A DNA stretch of 64,000 nucleotides. Origin: Pseudomonas fortuita (GTDB taxonomy: Bacteria > Pseudomonadota > Gammaproteobacteria > Pseudomonadales > Pseudomonadaceae). The stretch is from NCBI RefSeq assembly GCF_026898135.2, contig NZ_CP114035.2:1033501-1097500 (forward strand), in the 5' to 3' direction. The notes beneath the pieces are model-generated. The model saw only the letters and a list, made by a program, of their open reading frames with translations, was not told the origin of the DNA and ran no database searches. Made by a program: the position numbers and the translations under genes. This document shows, in pieces, positions 54,141 through 64,000 of the stretch (its first letter is position 1; each line of letters opens with the position of its first letter).

Positions 54141-54365
54141 GAGATCGAGCGCCGCCCGCGCGGCGCTTCGCGGGACAAGCCCGCTCCCACATTTGTTTCG
54201 GGCCAGTCATGCCTGTGCAATTAGCGCGCGTACCCCTTGGTGCACGACGCGACATCGAAGGGGACAAACAAGGGGCCGCGCGCCATGGATCAGGATTGAT
54301 TGGCCCGAAACAAACGTAGGAGCGAGCGCAGCTCGCGATGCGCCGCGCGGGCGGCGCTCGATCTC
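54141..54365. repeat. 65-bp inverted repeat carrying two REP cores
   Basis: Arms 54141-54205 and 54301-54365 are reverse complements over their full 65 bp apart from clustered differences in the REP hairpin. There both arms keep an internal stem with different bases (GCGGG/CCCGC on the left, GCGAG/CTCGC on the right). The 95-bp loop has no ORF. It fills most of the 381-bp space between the ECF sigma gene and gapA. Confidence 0.88.
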
Positions 54366-54392
54366 ATAAGCGATGAAGATGCTGTGTCCGGC

Positions 54393-55394
54393 TCAACGGG
54401 CCTGGCACAACGCCAGGCAGTTATCCAGCATGCGGTTGCTGAACGCCCACTCGTTGTCATACCACGCCAGCACCTTGAGCATGCGCCCGTTGGCCCGGGT
54501 ATGGTTGGCATCGAAAATCGACGACAGCGGGTTGTGGTTGAAATCGCAGGAAACCAATGGCAACGCGTTGTACCCCAATACCTTGGAATGCCTGCTGGCT
54601 TCAAGGAACAGCTGGTTGACCTGCTCGGCCGTGGCCTCGCGCTTGAGGTTGACGGTGAGGTCCACCAGCGACACGTTGATCACCGGTACCCGCACTGCCA
54701 TGCCGGTCAGCTTGCCCGCCAGCTCCGGCAGCACAAGGCCCACGGCTTCGGCGGCGCCGGTCTTGCTGGGGATCATCGACTGCGTGGCCGACCGCGCCCG
54801 GTACGGGTCGCTGTGGTACATGTCGGTCAGCACCTGGTCGTTGGTATAGGCGTGAATGGTGGTCATCAGGCCTTGCTCGATGCCGAACTCGCGGTGCAGC
54901 ACCTGGGCGATCGGCGCCAGGCAGTTGGTGGTGCAGGAGGCGTTGGAAATGACCTGATGCGAGGCCCGCAGGATGTCATGGTTGACCCCGTAGACCACGG
55001 TGGCATCGGCGCCTTTGGCCGGCGCCGAGACAATCACCTTGCCCGCCCCGGCGGTCAGGTGGGCAGCGGCTTTGGCGCGGTCGGTGAACAGCCCTGTGCA
55101 CTCGAACACCACGTCGATCGCTTCGGCCTTCCAGGGCAGGTCGGCCGGGTTGCGGATGGCACTGACGGCGATACGGTCACCATTGACCGTGAGGCTTTCG
55201 TGGTCGGCCTCGACTGTGGCCTCGAACGTGCCATGCACGCTGTCGTATTTGAGCAGGTGGGCATTCATGGCGCTGTCGCCCAGGTCGTTGATGGCGACGA
55301 CCTGCAGGTCCTGGCGGTAGCCTTGGGTATACAGTGCGCGCAGGACGTTGCGCCCGATGCGGCCGAATCCATTGATCGCGATGCGTAGGGTCAT
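54393..55394 (-). CDS. gapA: Glyceraldehyde-3-phosphate dehydrogenase, type I
   Basis: Glycolytic/Entner-Doudoroff NAD-dependent dehydrogenase. From the ATG at 55394 ([20 protein letters not shown]) it has 333 residues. The catalytic cysteine lies in [12 protein letters not shown] (about residue 153), with the His in the HAYTNDQ segment. It is divergent from edd, with two HexR operators in the shared 264-bp region, the arrangement known for gap-1 in P. putida. Confidence 0.95.
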   Translation of the reverse strand: MTLRIAINGFGRIGRNVLRALYTQGYRQDLQVVAINDLGDSAMNAHLLKYDSVHGTFEATVEADHESLTVNGDRIAVSAIRNPADLPWKAEAIDVVFECTGLFTDRAKAAAHLTAGAGKVIVSAPAKGADATVVYGVNHDILRASHQVISNASCTTNCLAPIAQVLHREFGIEQGLMTTIHAYTNDQVLTDMYHSDPYRARSATQSMIPSKTGAAEAVGLVLPELAGKLTGMAVRVPVINVSLVDLTVNLKREATAEQVNQLFLEASRHSKVLGYNALPLVSCDFNHNPLSSIFDANHTRANGRMLKVLAWYDNEWAFSNRMLDNCLALCQAR

Positions 55395-55458
55395 GGCAGT
55401 ACCTCTGGCAGTCCGAGTGAAACCTGTGGCAAAAAGGAGCTTCACTGAAACGGTTTTG

Positions 55459-55473
55459 TTGTTGGAATTACAA
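55459..55473. promoter_or_regulatory. HexR operator, gapA side
   Basis: TTGT-TGGAATT-ACAA fits the HexR consensus TTGT-N7-8-ACAA. About 65 bp upstream of the gapA ATG. HexR repression of gap-1 and edd, relieved by KDPG, is established in P. putida. Confidence 0.8.
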
Positions 55474-55520
55474 GATTATTCACTGGCTGATAGAAAACAA
55501 GCCTTTTTAGTGGCAGTATT

Positions 55521-55536
55521 TTGTTTAAACATACAA
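55521..55536. promoter_or_regulatory. HexR operator, edd side
   Basis: TTGT-TTAAACAT-ACAA, the N8 form of the HexR consensus, in the middle of the gapA-edd divergent region, about 125 bp before the edd ATG. Confidence 0.8.
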
Positions 55537-55658
55537 CGAGTGGTTGGGCGTTGTGCCTCCACCGATGCAGCAGGCTCCTTGCCTTGAGCCTAGGCCGCAA
55601 TCGTTTGGAGGGGAAATGCCCGGTAAACCGCCCTTACAATTAGCCTGGAGTCCAGTAC

Positions 55659-57481
<1,823 letters not shown>

Positions 57482-57485
<4 letters not shown>

Positions 57486-58444
57486 AAGACCTGCTGGTTG
57501 GCGACATTGGCGGCACCAATGCCCGTTTTGCGTTGTGGCGTGACAACCAGCTGCATGAGGTAAACGTTTTTGCCACTGCGGACTACACCAGCCCGGAGCA
57601 GGCCATCGAGGCTTACCTCGAAGGCCAGGGCATAGCCCGCGGCGGCTTGGCGGCTGTATGCCTGGCGGTAGCCGGGCCGGTCGATGGCGATGAATTTCGC
57701 TTTACCAACAACCATTGGCGTTTGAGCCGTACGGCTTTTTGCAAGACCTTGCAGGTCGAGCGGCTGTTGCTGATCAACGATTTTACCGCCATGGCGCTGG
57801 GCATGACCCGCCTGCGCGATGGGGAATTTCGCGAGGTGTGCCCTGGTCAGGCTGACCCTTCGCGGCCTGCGTTGGTGATCGGGCCAGGGACTGGCCTGGG
57901 CGTGGGCTCGTTGCTGCGCCTTGGCGAACAGCACTGGCAGGCCTTGCCGGGGGAGGGCGGGCATGTCGACCTGCCGGTGGGCAATGCGCGCGAAGCGGCC
58001 ATCCATCAGCAGATCCACGGCCAGATCGGCCATGTCAGTGCCGAGACCGTGCTCAGCGGTGGTGGCCTGGTGCGGCTGTACCAGGCGATCTGTGCGCTGG
58101 ATGGCGACACACCCCGACACAAGACCCCGGCACAGATTACCGAAGCCGCGCTGGGCGGTGAGCCAAGGGCGCTGGCGGTGGTCGAGCAGTTCTGCCGCTT
58201 CCTTGGGCGCGTGGCGGGTAACAACGTGCTCACGCTGGGCGCGCGAGGCGGGGTCTATATTGTCGGCGGCGTCATTCCCCGCTTTGCCGAACTGTTCCTG
58301 CGTAGCGGGTTTGCCGCGAGTTTTGCCGACAAGGGCTGCATGAGTGGCTATTTCGCTGGCGTGCCTGTGTGGCTGGTAACCGCAGAGTTTTCCGGCTTGC
58401 TGGGCTCCGGTGTGGCCTTGCAGCAGGCCTTGGACCACAGATAA
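57482..58444 (+). CDS. glk: Glucokinase
   Basis: Phosphorylates cytoplasmic glucose with ATP. The 320 residues start [20 protein letters not shown] with the ATP phosphate-1 motif, and contain [13 protein letters not shown] and [15 protein letters not shown], then [12 protein letters not shown] of the glucokinase family. It is coupled to edd by an ATGA overlap and upstream of gltR/gtrS. Confidence 0.95.
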
Positions 58445-58482
58445 GTGTAAAGGGCCGCTGATAGTTCCGGCACAGCGCGGTC

Positions 58483-58530
58483 CCTGTAGGAGCGGCCTTG
58501 TGCCGCGATGGGGCGCGAAGCGGCCCCAAT
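58483..58530. repeat. Single REP element between glk and gltR
   Basis: CCTGTAGGAGCGGCCTTGTG core with a CGCGATGGGGCGCG dyad and GCGGCCCC end. It separates the edd-glk pair from the two-component genes. Confidence 0.78.
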
Positions 58531-58573
58531 AACAGGCAACCAAGACCTGTAACTAACAAGAGGAAGGACCACC

Positions 58574-59299
58574 TTGAGCACTGCCGGCAAATCGATCCTG
58601 ATGGTCGACGACGACCAGGAAATCCGCGAACTGCTGCAAACCTACCTGAGCCGCTCCGGCTTCCAGGTGCATGCCGAAGCCGATGGAAAGGGCTTTCGCC
58701 GCGCCCTGGAAACCACCCCCTGCGACCTGGTCATCCTCGACGTCATGCTGCCCGACGAAGACGGTTTCAGCCTGTGCCGCTGGGTACGCCAGCACCCGCG
58801 CCAGGCGCGGGTGCCCATTATCATGCTCACCGCCAGCTCCGACGAAGCCGACCGTGTCATCGGCCTGGAACTGGGCGCTGACGACTACCTGGGCAAACCG
58901 TTCAGCCCTCGCGAGCTGCAAGCGCGGATCAAGGCCTTGTTGCGCCGCGCCGAGTTCGGCCTGTCGGCGCCAGGCAGCGCGGTGCTGGCCTTCGACGACT
59001 GGCGGCTGGACACGGTCAGTCACCGTCTGTTCCATCACGACGGTGAAGAGGTGATTCTGTCTGGTGCCGACTTCGCCCTGCTCAAACTGTTCCTCGACCA
59101 TCCGCAGCAGATTCTCGACCGCGACACCATCGGCAACGCCACCCGTGGCCGCGAGCCAATGCCGCTGGACCGCATCGTCGACATGGCGGTCAGCCGCCTG
59201 CGTCAGCGCCTGCGCGATACCGACAAGCCCCCCCGGCTGATCCGCACGGTGCGCGGCAGTGGCTACCTGTTGGCGGCACATGTCTGCAGTGCGCCCTGA
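58574..59299 (+). CDS. gltR: GltR, OmpR-type response regulator of glucose transport
   Basis: A 241-residue response regulator. Receiver domain (SILMVDDDQEIRELLQTYL; phosphoacceptor Asp in LVILDVMLPDEDG; MLTASS; Lys in YLGKPFSPREL) and an OmpR-type winged-helix domain (PMPLDRIVDMAVSRLRQRLR, then RGSGYLLA). The start codon is TTG at 58574 with GGAAGGA upstream. It overlaps gtrS by 20 bp. In P. putida and P. aeruginosa GltR/GtrS controls gts sugar-transport and related genes. Confidence 0.92.
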   Translation: MSTAGKSILMVDDDQEIRELLQTYLSRSGFQVHAEADGKGFRRALETTPCDLVILDVMLPDEDGFSLCRWVRQHPRQARVPIIMLTASSDEADRVIGLELGADDYLGKPFSPRELQARIKALLRRAEFGLSAPGSAVLAFDDWRLDTVSHRLFHHDGEEVILSGADFALLKLFLDHPQQILDRDTIGNATRGREPMPLDRIVDMAVSRLRQRLRDTDKPPRLIRTVRGSGYLLAAHVCSAP

Positions 59300-60734
59300 G
59301 CGGCGCTGGCGCCTGCTGCCGCGCTCACTGCTGGGGCGCATGCTGCTGCTGACCTTGCTGGTAGTGCTCTTGGCCCAAGGCTTGTCGAGCATCATCTGGG
59401 TGGCCCAGTTGCGTGCCAGCCAACTGCAGGGTCTGCGTGCGAGCGCCAGCAGCCTGGCCCATTCGATGAGCGCCAGTGTCAGTTACTTCCGCTCGTTGCC
59501 GGTGGCCTACCGGCCCATGGTGCTCGACCAGTTGCGCAGCATGGGCGGCACGCGCTTTTTCGTCTCGCTCAACGTCAAGCCGCTGGACATGCCGGTGCTG
59601 CCCATCACTGCACGCAAGCAGGCGGTGATCGAGGTATTCCAGCAGGTACTGCACGAGCGCCTGGGTTCGCAAATGGACATTTCTGTCGAATTCGTCGGGC
59701 CTGACGACCTGCGCATTTTCAACAGCGGCCTGAAACTCGACGAGCTGCCACGCTCCTGGGCGCATTACTCATTGACACTGGAGCCGCTCAACCCGCCGGT
59801 GCTGGTGACGCAGATTCGCCTGGACGAGGGCGAGTGGCTGTACATTGCCTCGCTGCTGCCCGAGCCCTATACCAGCCTTGAGGCCGAACGCCTGCCACGG
59901 CAGCAGATCGGTTTCATCGTGCTCACCACCGCCTTGCTGCTGTTGTTCATCGGGTTGTTGGTGCACTGGCAGAGCTGGCCGCTCAAGCGCCTGGCGCGCG
60001 CTGCCCGGGAGATGTCGCTGGGTGCCGATGTGGCGCCGGTGGTTGAAGGAGGGGGGAGCGAAGTGGTGGAAGTCAGCCGGGCATTCAACAGCATGCGCGA
60101 GCGCATCAGCCGCTACCTGACCGAGCGTAGCCAGCTATTCAGTGCCATCTCCCACGACCTGCGCACGCCGATCACCCGCCTGCGTCTGCGTGTCGAACTG
60201 CTGGAGGACGAGCGCCTGCAGGCCAAGTTCAGCCAGGATCTGGACGAGCTGGAGCTACTGGTCAAAGGGGCGTTGCAGTGCGTGAAGGACACCGATATCC
60301 ACGAAAACATCGAGCCGGTCGACCTTAACCATGTGCTGGAGATTCTGGCAGAGCCTTATCTGCGTGATGGCCGCATCACGGTCGACGGCCGGGCGCTGGC
60401 GCCTTACCCAGGCAAGCCGCTGGCGCTGCGGCGCTGCATCGGCAACCTGGTCGACAACGCCATCAAGTACGGCGAGCAGGCGCGGCTGCGCATCATCGAC
60501 AGTGCCGAAGGTTTTGTGCTGCAGGTGGACGACCAGGGGCCGGGCGTACCGCAGCAGCAGCTTGAGCAAGTGTTCGAGCCGCATTTTCGGCTGGCCGGAC
60601 AGCAGCAGGGCTATGGGCTGGGATTGGGGATTGCGCGCAACATTGCCCACAGCCACGGCGGCGAGGTGAGCTTGCTCAACCTGCGCGAAGGCGGGTTGCG
60701 GGTGACCCTGTATCTGCCGCGGGGGCAGGACTGA
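59280..60734 (+). CDS. gtrS: GtrS, sensor histidine kinase paired with GltR
   Basis: A 484-residue membrane sensor kinase from the ATG at 59280 (MSAVRPERRWRLLPRSLLG). A first membrane helix (about 20-40), a periplasmic sensing domain of about 150 residues (in family knowledge, binds 2-ketogluconate/6-phosphogluconate), a second helix (FIVLTTALLLLFIGLLV), HAMP, H box with the phosphorylated His (FSAISHDLRTPITRLRLR), N box (CIGNLVDNAIKYG) and G boxes (DDQGPGVP, GYGLGLGIA). Confidence 0.93.
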   Translation: MSAVRPERRWRLLPRSLLGRMLLLTLLVVLLAQGLSSIIWVAQLRASQLQGLRASASSLAHSMSASVSYFRSLPVAYRPMVLDQLRSMGGTRFFVSLNVKPLDMPVLPITARKQAVIEVFQQVLHERLGSQMDISVEFVGPDDLRIFNSGLKLDELPRSWAHYSLTLEPLNPPVLVTQIRLDEGEWLYIASLLPEPYTSLEAERLPRQQIGFIVLTTALLLLFIGLLVHWQSWPLKRLARAAREMSLGADVAPVVEGGGSEVVEVSRAFNSMRERISRYLTERSQLFSAISHDLRTPITRLRLRVELLEDERLQAKFSQDLDELELLVKGALQCVKDTDIHENIEPVDLNHVLEILAEPYLRDGRITVDGRALAPYPGKPLALRRCIGNLVDNAIKYGEQARLRIIDSAEGFVLQVDDQGPGVPQQQLEQVFEPHFRLAGQQQGYGLGLGIARNIAHSHGGEVSLLNLREGGLRVTLYLPRGQD

Positions 60735-60757
60735 GTTGTTGGTGGTGGCAGTTCGAG

Positions 60758-60848
60758 CCCTATCGCCGGCAAGCCAGCCCCCACAGATACAGCGTAAACC
60801 TTGAAAGTTCTAGGGTCTTTGTGGCAGCTGGCTTGCCGGCGATCGGGC
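60758..60848. repeat. Inverted pair of REP elements
   Basis: ATCGCCGGCAAGCCAGCC at 60762-60779 is matched by the inverted GGCTTGCCGGCGAT at 60830-60843, with the flanking CCCCACAG and TTTGTGGCAG ends. It occupies the 229-bp gap between gtrS and the isomerase gene. Confidence 0.8.
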
Positions 60849-60963
60849 CATTGCAGGCCACATAGATGTCACTGCCCCGTGACAATCCTGGCCTGCTTCG
60901 TGACCTGCCGGCCAAACCGGTTGGCTAGAATTCGCACACGACTGGCAAGGATCAAGCTGGCTC

Positions 60964-62214
60964 ATGAACACCTCCAACCTGCCTTCCAGCAGCTGGCTCA
61001 ACGCCCCGGCCCATGCTGCCTGGCGCCTGGCCGAAGCACAGCGCCTGCTGGCCTTCGCCAAGGCCGCGAAACTGCCCGACGGCTTCGGCAACCTGGACGC
61101 CGAGGGGCGGTTAGCGCCCGGCGCCTGCGCCGAAACCATGAACACTGCTCGCATGACCCACTGCTTCGCCCTGGCTCACCTGCAGGGCATGCCCGGCTGC
61201 CTGGACTACGTCGCACACGGCGTGGCCGCTTTGCGCGGTGCCATGCAGGATGCCAGCTACGGCGGTTGGTTCGCCCACCCCGGTGGCCACGACGACAGTG
61301 GCAAGGCGGCTTACCTGCATGCTTTTGTCGCCCTGGCCGCCAGCTCGGCAGTGGTGGCGGGCGCGGTCGATGCCCCCGCGCTGTTGGCTGACGCAATCCA
61401 GGTGATCGAAGCGCATTTCTGGAGCGAAGAAGAAGGCGCCCTGCGGGAAACCTTCTCCCGCGCCTGGCAACTGCCCGAGCCGTACCGTGGCGCCAATAGC
61501 AACATGCACGCGACCGAGGCTTTTCTGGCCTTGGCAGACGTCACCGGCAACAGCCTGTGGCTGAAGCGCGCCCTGCGCATCGCCGAACGTATCATTCATA
61601 CCCACGCCGCGGCCAACGGCTACCGGGTCATCGAGCATTTCGACGCGCTCTGGCAGCCACTGCCGCACTACAACATTGAGCATCCGGCCGACCACTTCCG
61701 GCCTTATGGCACCACGCCCGGGCACGCCCTTGAGTGGGCGCGGCTGCTGCTGCACCTGGAGGCCAGCCTCGACCGGGCCGGCCTGCAGGCGCCGCAGTGG
61801 CTGGCGGATAGCGCTCGGGCCCTGTTCGACACAGCCTGCCAGCAGGCCTGGAAGGTCGATGGCGCGCCCGGTTATGTCTACACCCTGGACTGGGCCGGGC
61901 AGCCCGTAGTGCATGCGCGCCTGCACTGGGTGCACGCCGAGGCCTGCGCCGCCGCCGCAGCGCTCTTGCAGCGCACCGGCGAGGCGCATTACGAGCAGTG
62001 GTACCGCAACGGCTGGGATTTCATCGCCAGCCACTTTATCGATACCCATGGCGGCAGCTGGCACCACGAACTCGATGCAACCAACCAGCCGGCCGGGACC
62101 ATCTGGCCGGGCAAGCCAGACCTCTATCACGCCTACCAGGCGCTGTTGCTGCCAGGCTTGCCGCTGGCATCCAGCCTGGCCAGCAACCTCGCCGCCAATG
62201 TAACCAGACGATGA
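60964..62214 (+). CDS. AGE-family sugar epimerase/isomerase
   Basis: A 416-residue (alpha/alpha)6-barrel protein of the N-acylglucosamine 2-epimerase/mannose isomerase family. Active-site segments are recognisable: EAHFWSEEEGALRE, PYRGANSNMHATEAFLALAD, the catalytic His region NIEHPADHFRPYGTTPGHALEWARLLLH and WVHAEACAAAAAL, and GGSWHHELD. The location between the glucose regulators and the gtsABCD transporter suggests aldose-ketose isomerisation (mannose/glucose/fructose); the substrate is not proven. Confidence 0.82.
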   Translation: MNTSNLPSSSWLNAPAHAAWRLAEAQRLLAFAKAAKLPDGFGNLDAEGRLAPGACAETMNTARMTHCFALAHLQGMPGCLDYVAHGVAALRGAMQDASYGGWFAHPGGHDDSGKAAYLHAFVALAASSAVVAGAVDAPALLADAIQVIEAHFWSEEEGALRETFSRAWQLPEPYRGANSNMHATEAFLALADVTGNSLWLKRALRIAERIIHTHAAANGYRVIEHFDALWQPLPHYNIEHPADHFRPYGTTPGHALEWARLLLHLEASLDRAGLQAPQWLADSARALFDTACQQAWKVDGAPGYVYTLDWAGQPVVHARLHWVHAEACAAAAALLQRTGEAHYEQWYRNGWDFIASHFIDTHGGSWHHELDATNQPAGTIWPGKPDLYHAYQALLLPGLPLASSLASNLAANVTRR

Positions 62215-62318
62215 CATTCGCGCATCGCTTCGTTACCTGACGAGGCGGGCACGCTGTTTAGACTTCATGCAACGCAAGCGATCGACTTGCACGGCATAAC
62301 AACAAGAAAGGTGCTTTG

Positions 62319-63605
62319 ATGAATCCCACGTTCCGTCTCGCTGCCGCAATTTCCCTGGCTTCCTTGCTCCCGCTCAGTGCCCTGGCTGCCGAACCCAAAG
62401 GCAGCGTCGAGGTGGTGCACTGGTGGACTTCCGGTGGTGAAAAAGCGGCCGTCGATGTGCTCAAGGCCCAAGTCGAGAAAGACGGCTTTACGTGGAAGGA
62501 TGGCGCCGTGGCCGGTGGTGGTGGTGCCACGGCCATGACCGTGCTCAAAAGCCGCGCCGTAGCCGGCAACCCACCGGGTGTCGCGCAAATCAAAGGGCCA
62601 GACATTCAGGATTGGGCTTCCACCGGCTTGCTCGACACCGATGTGCTCAAGGATGTGGCCAAAGAGGAAAAGTGGGACGTATTGCTCGACAAGAAGGTCG
62701 CCGATACCGTGAAGTACGAAGGTGACTATGTCGCCGTGCCGGTGAACATCCACCGCATCAACTGGCTGTGGATCAACCCCGAAGTCTTCAAGAAAGCTGG
62801 CATCGACAAGGTGCCCGCCACCCTCGACGAATTCTACGCTGCTGCCGACAAGCTCAAGGCTGCCGGCTTCATCCCGCTCGCCCATGGTGGCCAGCCGTGG
62901 CAGGACAGCACGGTATTTGAAAGTGTTGTGCTGTCGGTAATGGGAGCAGATGGTTACAAGAAGGCCATGGTCGACCTCGACAGCGCTACCCTGACCGGCC
63001 CGGACATGGTCAAGGCGCTGACTGAGTTGAAGAAGGTCGCCACCTACATGGACCCGGACGGCAAAGGCCAGGACTGGAACCTGGAAGCGGCCAAGGTCAT
63101 CAATGGCAAGGCCGGCATGCAGATCATGGGCGACTGGGCCAAGAGCGAGTGGACCCTGGCGAAGAAAACTGCCGGCAAGGATTACCAGTGCGTGCCTTTC
63201 CCGGGCACCGACAAGGCCTTCCTCTACAACATCGACTCGCTGGTGGTGTTCAAGCAGAACAACGCCGGCACGTCTGCCGGCCAGCAGGACATTGCCCGCA
63301 AGGTGCTGGGTGAGGACTTCCAGAAGGTCTTCAGCAGCAACAAGGGTTCGATTCCGGTACGCAACGACATGCTCGCCGACATGGGCAAGTATGGCTTCGA
63401 TGCGTGCGCGCAGACCTCTGCCAAGGACTTCCTGGCCGACGCCAAAAATGGCGGCCTGCAGCCGAGCATGGCGCACAACATGGCCACCACGCTGGCCGTG
63501 CAGGGCGCGTTCTTCGATGTGGTGACCAACTACATCAACGACCCCAAGGCCGACCCGGCCGATGCAGCGAAGAAGCTGGCGGCGGCGATCAAGGCTGCCC
63601 AGTAA
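62319..63605 (+). CDS. gtsA: GtsA, glucose/mannose ABC transporter substrate-binding protein
   Basis: Periplasmic sugar-binding protein (428-residue precursor). Signal peptide [20 protein letters not shown] through SALA, then [19 protein letters not shown], the typical start of the family-1 extracellular solute-binding fold. Aromatic residues likely to stack on the sugar appear in HWWTSGG, INWLWI and GDWAKSEW. The ATG at 62319 has AAGAAAGG upstream. It is the first gene of gtsABCD, under GltR and other glucose regulators in this genus. Confidence 0.94.
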   Translation: MNPTFRLAAAISLASLLPLSALAAEPKGSVEVVHWWTSGGEKAAVDVLKAQVEKDGFTWKDGAVAGGGGATAMTVLKSRAVAGNPPGVAQIKGPDIQDWASTGLLDTDVLKDVAKEEKWDVLLDKKVADTVKYEGDYVAVPVNIHRINWLWINPEVFKKAGIDKVPATLDEFYAAADKLKAAGFIPLAHGGQPWQDSTVFESVVLSVMGADGYKKAMVDLDSATLTGPDMVKALTELKKVATYMDPDGKGQDWNLEAAKVINGKAGMQIMGDWAKSEWTLAKKTAGKDYQCVPFPGTDKAFLYNIDSLVVFKQNNAGTSAGQQDIARKVLGEDFQKVFSSNKGSIPVRNDMLADMGKYGFDACAQTSAKDFLADAKNGGLQPSMAHNMATTLAVQGAFFDVVTNYINDPKADPADAAKKLAAAIKAAQ

Positions 63606-63623
63606 AGCTGACGCGATCCCCGT

Positions 63624-63758
63624 TGTAGGAGCGGCCTTGCGTCGCGATGGGCTGCGCAGCAGCCCCAGAACCTGCGCACTCGATCTTCCAGGTAGGTGTT
63701 GACCTTGGGTCCGTTGGGGCTGCTGCGCAGCCCATCGCGACGCAAGGCCGCTCCTACA
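63624..63758. repeat. Perfect 44-bp inverted REP pair between gtsA and gtsB
   Basis: Arms 63624-63667 and 63715-63758 are exact reverse complements over 44 bp, including the REP core and the GGGCTGCGCAGCAGCCCCA end. The loop is 47 bp. It sits between the binding protein and the first permease gene, where such hairpins commonly raise the binding-protein:permease ratio. Confidence 0.93.
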
Positions 63759-63786
63759 GGGGAGTGCGGTACCTTTGAGGTGAACC

Positions 63787-64000
63787 ATGACCACGTCTAC
63801 CGCCCAACTGCGGGCCTCACCCCTGGACGCGCTTCAGCGCTGGCTGCCCAAGCTGGTGCTGGCACCCAGCATGCTGATCGTCCTGGTGGGCTTCTACGGC
63901 TACATCCTCTGGACCTTCGTGCTGTCCTTCACCACCTCGACCTTTCTGCCCACCTACAAATGGGCAGGCCTTGCGCAGTACGCCCGTCTGTTCGACAACG
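63787..64000 (+). CDS. gtsB: GtsB, sugar ABC transporter permease, N-terminal part
   Basis: The first 71 codons before the right edge of the window: MTTSTAQLRASPLDALQRWL, then a first membrane helix (LVLAPSMLIVLVGFYGYILW) and the FVLSFTTSTFLPTYKWAGL segment typical of MalF/UgpA-type permeases, ending QYARLFDN. Together with gtsA this identifies the glucose/mannose ABC transporter. The rest of the gene lies outside. Confidence 0.9.
   Translation, partial: MTTSTAQLRASPLDALQRWLPKLVLAPSMLIVLVGFYGYILWTFVLSFTTSTFLPTYKWAGLAQYARLFDN

Overview
The window is chromosomal DNA from a fluorescent pseudomonad, most likely the Pseudomonas putida group. It is GC-rich and densely coded, with intergenic REP elements of the P. 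putida type. Its gene order matches what I recall of the P. putida core chromosome: ptsN-hpf-rpoN-lptBAC-kdsCD / mlaFEDCB-ibaG-murA-hisGDC / yejK-hupN-rlmF-valS-holC-pepA / lptFG / gcvTPH-sdaA / arcDABC / heme uptake / gap-edd-glk-gltR-gtrS-gtsAB. I see no rRNA, tRNA, CRISPR array, prophage, transposase or integrase.

Layout. 1-5.7 kb (minus): nitrogen PTS (ptsN), ribosome hibernation (hpf), sigma-54 (rpoN), LPS transport (lptB/A/C) and Kdo synthesis (kdsC/D). 5.9-9.0 kb (plus): the Mla phospholipid transport operon. 9.1-13.9 kb (plus): ibaG, murA, hisG, hisD, hisC. 14.1-17.9 kb: accessory genes (FadR-type regulator with a CynX-like exporter, an NTF2-like protein, a secreted protein, a GIY-YIG protein). 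17.9-26.1 kb: yejK, hupN, rlmF, valS, a small hypothetical gene, holC, pepA. 26.4-28.6 kb: lptF and lptG, which with lptB/A/C give five of the seven Lpt components in one window.

28.7-41.7 kb is the most interesting part. A glycine cleavage/serine deaminase operon (gcvH-gcvP-sdaA-gcvT, minus) faces an apparent D-glutamate module. That module has a Tat-exported FAD oxidoreductase, a Sec-exported RidA imine deaminase, a GltS permease and a TyrR-like sigma-54 activator. The 677-bp AT-rich region between gcvH and the oxidoreductase holds a good sigma-54 promoter for gcvH, an 18-bp site resembling the GcsR consensus, a TyrR-box-like dyad and a further inverted repeat. It looks like a shared enhancer region.

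41.8-48.5 kb: the anaerobic arginine deiminase operon arcDABC, with an ANR-type dyad placed exactly at -41.5 from a predicted start site, and a divergent second arcD paralogue. 48.5-54.0 kb: a heme-uptake signalling cluster (Fur-box-controlled ECF sigma factor, FecR-type anti-sigma, TonB receptor with signalling domain, heme oxygenase, YbaN). 54.4-64 kb: glucose catabolism and its control (gapA, two HexR operators, edd, glk, gltR, gtrS, an AGE-family isomerase, gtsA and the start of gtsB). REP elements are frequent and several form long inverted pairs, notably between gtsA and gtsB, between the heme receptor and hemO, and between the ECF sigma gene and gapA.
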